DNA of 64,000 nucleotides from Deltaproteobacteria bacterium. GTDB taxonomy: Bacteria > Myxococcota_A > UBA796 > UBA2385. Shown here in pieces: positions 60,064 through 64,000 of this stretch. Where the stretch lies: NCBI GenBank assembly GCA_016792625.1, contig JAEUKK010000039.1, positions 25,260-89,259 of the forward strand, written 5' to 3'. The notes under the pieces were generated by a model. That model was not told the origin of the DNA, ran no database searches, and saw only the letters and a program-made list of their open reading frames with translations. How positions within the stretch are numbered: the stretch's first letter is position 1; the number at the start of each line of letters is the position of its first letter. Both the position numbers and the translations under genes were made by a program.

Positions 60064-60095
60064 GCCCCCCTCCACCGTGGCGGCCCGCCGCGGGC

Positions 60096-61673
60096 TTAGA
60101 AGTCGGGGTCTTCGTCGGCGGCCTTCTTCTCGAGCTGGCGCGGCTTGAACAAGCGCACCTGCACGCCGAAGAGCGCGCCGGCCCCAAAGCCGCCCAAGGC
60201 CGGCGGCTCGTCGACCATCTCGGCGGTCAGCACGCCGGTGCCGGTCTGCTCGCGGGTCACGGCATCACCGCCGACCACCACGGTCAGCGGCACGTGCATG
60301 TAGAGGTCGAGGCGGTCGCCCATGCGGGCCTCGACGCCGGCGATGGCGCCGATCTGCCACAGGGCCGCGCCGGGGAAGATGGGCAGGGTCGGGTCGATCT
60401 GGCTGTGCTTGTCGACTGCGCTGCCCTTGACCAGCTGCACCACGCCGCCGGCCACCGGCCGCACCGGCGCGGTCTGAAAGAAGCTGCCCAAGGCGTGCAC
60501 ATTGACCAGCAGCGAGCTGTTGGTCGACACCGCCTCGGGCGGGGGCTCGCGGGTCTGGCCCTCGGTGATGCGGTTGATCTGCAGCGCGTACTTGCCGCTG
60601 GCCTGGCCGATGCCGAAGCCCACGTCGAGGCCGGGCAGGATGCCATAGCCCACGCTCGCCCCGGCCAGCACGCCGCTGCCGTCGAGGGTGGCCTGCCATA
60701 CGTCGGTCTGGATGACGCTGAGGTCTTCGGCGCTCACGCCCTGGTAGGCCTCGTAGGCTTGGTCGTAGGGCCCGCGGCCAAAGCCGATCCAGGGCCGCAG
60801 CAGCAGCTGGCCGCGCCGCCCGGCCGCGCGCTCCCGCCAGTCGCGCAGGCTCATGCCCGAGTTCTTGAACTTCAGGTACTCCTCGGGGCCCATCCCGATG
60901 CGCGCCCACGGGGTCTCGCCGTCGGTCTCGGTGCCCTTGGCGATGTCCTCCATCGTGTAGCGCTTCTGCACGAGGCGCCCGGTGCGCCGGTTGCCCGCGC
61001 TCTCTCCCCCGCCCATCTCTTCATTGAGCGCGCTGAGCTGCTGCTGGGCCGCCGCCTTCTCGGCGTCTCTGGCGCTGGTGTCGGCCACCGCGGCGCGGAT
61101 GTCGCCGCCGGCCTTGACCTCACCGCTGGCCACCGCCGCCGCCGCCGCGGCCACCGCCTCGGCGAAGGCGACCTCGTCATCGGGGCCCAGCTCGGCGAGG
61201 AAGGACAGCACGTCGACGCCCTTCTGCACGTCGATGATGTGCACCTCGACCGCCGCGCCCTCAGGGCCCGAGCGCACCAGGCCGGCCACGGCGAGGCTCA
61301 CCTTGCCCGCCTCGCCGAGCACAAAAGCGCAGCCCACCGCCTCACCCGGGGGGCAAGAGGCCGCGTAGTCGAGCGCCGCCACGTCGCCGACCGCGGGCAC
61401 CCGGTCGAGGGGCACGAGCTCGAGCCCCTTGCGGCGCCCCACCTCGCGCTCAACCGCCGCGCTGAGCTCAGCGGCGGCGCGGTCGACGCCGCCGTCCATC
61501 GCCTGGAAGTTCGACACGACCACCGGCGCGGCCAGCGCCACCGGGGCGTGCAGGGCGAGCACAACAAGCGCGCCGAGGCCCAGCAGCGCGGCGCGCGGGC
61601 GGGCCCAGGCGCGGGCGAGGGGCAGCGCGCGGACGAGGGGCAGCGGGTGGGCAAAGACAAAGGGGTGGGGCAT
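60096..61673 (-). CDS. Secreted protein with CsgG/TolB-like N-domain and outer-membrane-like C-domain
   Basis: A 525-residue protein with an N-terminal signal or anchor (hydrophobic residues 28-48), a domain at 50-170 with VVSNFQAMDGG and VLGEAGKVSLAVAGLV that resembles CsgG/FlgO/TolB-type lipoprotein domains, a helical Ala/Gln/Glu-rich connector (about 170-225), and a C-terminal 290-residue beta-rich region ending in LFGVQVRLFKPRQLEKK. GAGGAG precedes ATG 61673. It is probably an outer-membrane-associated protein; no function can be given. Confidence 0.6.
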   Translation of the reverse strand: MPHPFVFAHPLPLVRALPLARAWARPRAALLGLGALVVLALHAPVALAAPVVVSNFQAMDGGVDRAAAELSAAVEREVGRRKGLELVPLDRVPAVGDVAALDYAASCPPGEAVGCAFVLGEAGKVSLAVAGLVRSGPEGAAVEVHIIDVQKGVDVLSFLAELGPDDEVAFAEAVAAAAAAVASGEVKAGGDIRAAVADTSARDAEKAAAQQQLSALNEEMGGGESAGNRRTGRLVQKRYTMEDIAKGTETDGETPWARIGMGPEEYLKFKNSGMSLRDWRERAAGRRGQLLLRPWIGFGRGPYDQAYEAYQGVSAEDLSVIQTDVWQATLDGSGVLAGASVGYGILPGLDVGFGIGQASGKYALQINRITEGQTREPPPEAVSTNSSLLVNVHALGSFFQTAPVRPVAGGVVQLVKGSAVDKHSQIDPTLPIFPGAALWQIGAIAGVEARMGDRLDLYMHVPLTVVVGGDAVTREQTGTGVLTAEMVDEPPALGGFGAGALFGVQVRLFKPRQLEKKAADEDPDF

Positions 61674-61816
61674 CCGGGGCTCCTCAGGCCGCAGGATAGC
61701 ACCGCGCCCAGCGGCGCCCCGCCGCGGCGCCGGCCGTGGCCCACAACGACGAGGCGGCGGGCCCTCTGGGCGACACCCGCGCGACGAGGGCGCAGACGGG
61801 GGGCGGCGCGCCGGGC

Positions 61817-63346
61817 TCAGCCCGCGGGCTTGCGGACCACGCGCCGGCGCAGGCTCGTCGCCGGCGCCTCGGGGCGGGTGGGCGGATCGAGCACGGCCAG
61901 GGTCTCGAGGTGGGCGGTCTCGGGGAAGAGGTCGTAGGCCGTGAGCTGCCGCACCGTCCAGCCGGCGGCGAGGAAGCGGCGCAGGTCGCGGGCCAGCGAC
62001 TGCGGCTCGCAGGACACATAGGCCACCCGCGCCGGGTTCAGCGCGAGCAGCTGGTCGAACACGCCCTCTTCGAGGCCCTTCTTGGGCGGGTCGACCACGA
62101 CCACCGGCGGGCGCCCCTCGAGGCGCTTGGCCACCGCGGCGAGCTGGGCGGTGGCCTCGCCGACGAAGAACTCGGCGCCCACGTGCCCCTGCTGGGCGCT
62201 CTCGGTGGCGTGCAGCACCGCGCCGGGCAGCACCTCGACGCCAAAAGCGTAGCCATGGGCCCGGGCCAGGGGCAGGGTGAAGGCCCCGACCCCGCAGTAG
62301 AGGTCGACCACCGGGTAGGCCCGCAGGTCGGCGAAGGCGGCGCTGACGTCGCGCACCAGCAGCTCGCCCACCGCCGGGTTGATCTGGAAGAAGTCACCCG
62401 GCCCGATGAGCAGCCGCTCGCCGGCCACCAGCTCGGCGATGAGCGGCACGCCCTCGAGCAGGGTGAAGCCGGGGCCCTCGCCCTCGGGCCCCCACTGCAA
62501 GATCCCGTTGCCCGGCTGGTCGTTGAAGTGCACCCACACGCCCGAGATGCCGGTGGCCGAGCCCATGACCCGCGCGGCCAGCTCTTTGAGCATGCGGTGG
62601 TTGCGGCCCGCGACGAAGGTGCAGAGCACCCGCCCATCGGCCCGGCTCTGGCGCAGCATCACGTGGCGCAAGATGCCGCTGCGGCTCTCGGGATCGTAGG
62701 GGTGCAGATCGAGGTCGATGATGTGGTGGGCCACCGAGATCATCGCCCGGCGCAGCACCGGGGTGGCGACCACACACTCGGGGATGGCGACGAGGTCGTG
62801 GCTGCCCCGGCGGTAGGCGCCGACGCGGATCTTGCCCATGTCCGACCGGCCCACGGCGAGCTTCACGAAGTGCCGGTAGTCGGCCTCGCCGTCGGGGCCC
62901 TCGCGCAGGGCCTCGAGCAGGGGCAGCTCGACGCCGAGCCCGCTGAGCGCCTCTGTGAGGGCCGCGAGGCGCACCGCCCGCTGGGCCGCCGGCTTCAGGT
63001 GCATCAGCGCGCAGGAGCCGCAGGCCTCGTAGCGGGGGCAGGGCGGCTCACGCCGGTCGGGGCTGGGCGCCGCCGCGCCGACAAAACGGCTGCGGATGCG
63101 GTGCTGGCCGACGTGCCGCACCTCGACCTCGGCCGCCTCGCCGGCGATGCCCTGCCAGATGGCCATGGCCGCGCGCTGGCCCTGGGCGATCGCAAAACCG
63201 TCCTCGTCGTAGCGGGTGGGCGTGACCACGAGGCGCTGGCCCACCCGCAGGCCGCCGGCGGGCGCGGGCCGGCGCATGGGCGGGCCGGCGTCGGGCCGGG
63301 CGTGGAGGTGGCGGTGGGCTGGGGACGGCGGCTTCGGCGGCTTCAT
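61817..63346 (-). CDS. RlmD-like 23S rRNA (uracil-5-)-methyltransferase (TrmA family)
   Basis: A 509-residue protein. The TRAM domain (residues 33-90, LRVGQRLVVTPTRYDEDG) is followed by an iron-sulfur site CPRYEACGSC (Cys103, Cys109, Cys112) with a fourth cysteine at about 191, as in RlmD. The methyltransferase has VVDLYCGVGAFTLPL, VVVDPPKKGLEEG and YVSCEPQSLARD with the nucleophilic cysteine near residue 443. Predicted to methylate C5 of a uridine in 23S rRNA. Three ATG starts are possible (63370, 63346, 63277), none with a clear ribosome binding site; 63346 is chosen arbitrarily. Confidence 0.9.
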   Translation of the reverse strand: MKPPKPPSPAHRHLHARPDAGPPMRRPAPAGGLRVGQRLVVTPTRYDEDGFAIAQGQRAAMAIWQGIAGEAAEVEVRHVGQHRIRSRFVGAAAPSPDRREPPCPRYEACGSCALMHLKPAAQRAVRLAALTEALSGLGVELPLLEALREGPDGEADYRHFVKLAVGRSDMGKIRVGAYRRGSHDLVAIPECVVATPVLRRAMISVAHHIIDLDLHPYDPESRSGILRHVMLRQSRADGRVLCTFVAGRNHRMLKELAARVMGSATGISGVWVHFNDQPGNGILQWGPEGEGPGFTLLEGVPLIAELVAGERLLIGPGDFFQINPAVGELLVRDVSAAFADLRAYPVVDLYCGVGAFTLPLARAHGYAFGVEVLPGAVLHATESAQQGHVGAEFFVGEATAQLAAVAKRLEGRPPVVVVDPPKKGLEEGVFDQLLALNPARVAYVSCEPQSLARDLRRFLAAGWTVRQLTAYDLFPETAHLETLAVLDPPTRPEAPATSLRRRVVRKPAG

Positions 63347-63493
63347 GGGCGCGCGGCTAACCAGGGCCATGCGCCCCGGCCCGGGGGCGGCGGGTGACGG
63401 TCCTGGGGGCGGGGCGGCGGGCGGGGAGGGGGGCCTCCCCGCAACGCCCCTCCCAGGGGTCTTGGATTTTGGTGGGGTTGGCGGCCGGCCTCG

Positions 63494-63860
63494 GGTGCTG
63501 AGCCGGGCTGTCCGGATGGCCGGATGGCCTGTCTCGGCTGCTGATCCGGGCCGTCTGATCGGCCGGATGGCCTGCCTTGGCTGCTGATCCGGGCCGTCCG
63601 GTTGGCCGGAGGGCCTGTCTCGGGTGCTGATCCGGGCCGTCTGATTGGCCGGATGGCCTGTCTCGGCTGCTGAGGGAGGCATCCCCGATGGGCGGGAGGC
63701 TTGCCTCGGCTGCTGATCGGGCCTGTCCGGTTGGACGGAGGGGCTGTCTCAGCTGCTGATCCGACCTGTCCGGTTGGCCGGAGGGCCTGTCTCAGCTGCT
63801 GATCCGGCCTGTCCGGTTGAGCGGAGGGGCGGTCTCGGCTGCTGAGGCTCGCTGTCCGGC
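63494..63860. repeat. Tandem array of 43-bp units (eight full copies and a partial ninth)
   Basis: Units begin at 63494, 63537, 63580, 63623, 63666, 63709, 63752 and 63795, each starting GSTGCTGA and ending near CTGTCTCG or CTGTCTCA; the fifth is the most divergent. 43 is not a multiple of three and each unit holds a TGA, so the array does not encode protein. Most copies contain a small CCGG...CCGG inverted element. No spacers are present, so this is not a CRISPR. It lies upstream of the RlmD-like gene and could be a minisatellite or protein-binding array. Confidence 0.9.
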
Positions 63861-63914
63861 TTCGGGCTGTTGCGCGTGGGATGCCGGGGGCCGCCGGCCC
63901 CCGGGCCCCCGGCC

Positions 63915-63935
63915 AAGGGGCCCGCGGGGCCCCTT
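63915..63935. other. Strong hairpin AAGGGGCCC-GCG-GGGCCCCTT
   Basis: A nine-pair perfect stem with a three-base loop, directly after a GC run with its own potential stems (63887-63913). No coding frame is convincing in 63861-64000. It may be a transcription end signal for a gene outside the window or a structured repeat; undetermined. Confidence 0.4.
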
Positions 63936-64000
63936 AGGATCCCCCGCCAAGGGGGGCCGGCGGGCAGGCTTCGCGCGGCGCATGGCAGCGCCGCGCGCCA

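Noticed and set aside
63494..63860. CRISPR array
   Set aside because: The 43-bp units are contiguous with no unique spacers, and no cas genes are in the window.
1..64000. tRNA, rRNA, insertion sequences, prophage or integrase genes
   Set aside because: No TPsiC-like arm with an acceptor stem, no rRNA landmarks and no transposase or integrase motif could be seen in any frame.

Overview
The window is a very GC-rich (about 70% or more by eye) bacterial chromosome segment, densely coding, with no rRNA, tRNA, insertion sequence, prophage or CRISPR array that I could see. The gene content suggests a member of the Myxococcota or a related former deltaproteobacterium: many lipoproteins with short lipoboxes, an OmpA protein with thrombospondin type 3 repeats, tandem HU proteins, a PilZ protein, a hybrid histidine kinase, TIGR02147-type and CehA/McbA-type proteins, collagen-like Gly-X-Asp repeats, and a UGA-encoded selenoprotein. 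The taxonomic placement is an inference.

Layout. 1-6.4 kb: tail of an unknown gene, mltG (minus), then a compact plus-strand run dapC-dapD-membrane glycosyltransferase-rhomboid protease-dtd. 6.5-14.3 kb: a small lipoprotein, a membrane-anchored PilZ protein, two paralogous secreted beta-rich proteins, a methyltransferase, an orphan FliA/WhiG-type sigma factor with a dyad site upstream, and a collagen-like lipoprotein. 14.35-27.55 kb: one minus-strand operon of five genes with mostly overlapping ends: WGR protein, a 1609-aa protein, a MoxR AAA+ ATPase, a DUF5682-VWA fusion and a double-SWIM zinc protein. It resembles the poorly understood E. coli yehI/yehLMPQ group and is the best candidate here for an under-described multi-protein system.

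27.8-39.5 kb: MMPL exporter, NAD kinase, a DapF-like racemase with both catalytic cysteines replaced by serine, two adjacent cobalamin-binding radical SAM enzymes followed by a small protein, and two large secreted proteins of unknown role. 39.6-43.6 kb: a hybrid histidine kinase divergent from a lipoprotein redoxin. The redoxin's reading frame is interrupted by TGA exactly where the first cysteine of a CxxC motif belongs (U-G-Y-C), with a SECIS-like hairpin directly downstream. I read this as a selenoprotein and annotate it through the TGA; standard gene callers would split it.

43.6-53.3 kb (minus strand): TetR regulator, a catalytically defective aldehyde-dehydrogenase homologue, HrpB helicase overlapping an OmpA/TSP3 protein, two HU paralogues with clear hairpins, and a POT-type MFS transporter. 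53.4-64 kb: a CehA/McbA-type lipoprotein hydrolase, an acidic-tail lipoprotein coupled to a TIGR02147 regulator and divergent from a second acidic lipoprotein, a YbaK-type deacylase, two secreted or unknown proteins, an RlmD-like rRNA methyltransferase, and a terminal array of eight 43-bp tandem repeats.

Together the set covers cell-envelope work (MltG, lysine/DAP synthesis, glycosyl transfer, OmpA, lipoproteins), translation quality control (Dtd, YbaK-like) and regulation. Most functional names are family assignments made from visible motifs. Starts were moved to internal codons wherever a ribosome binding site or signal peptide supported this.
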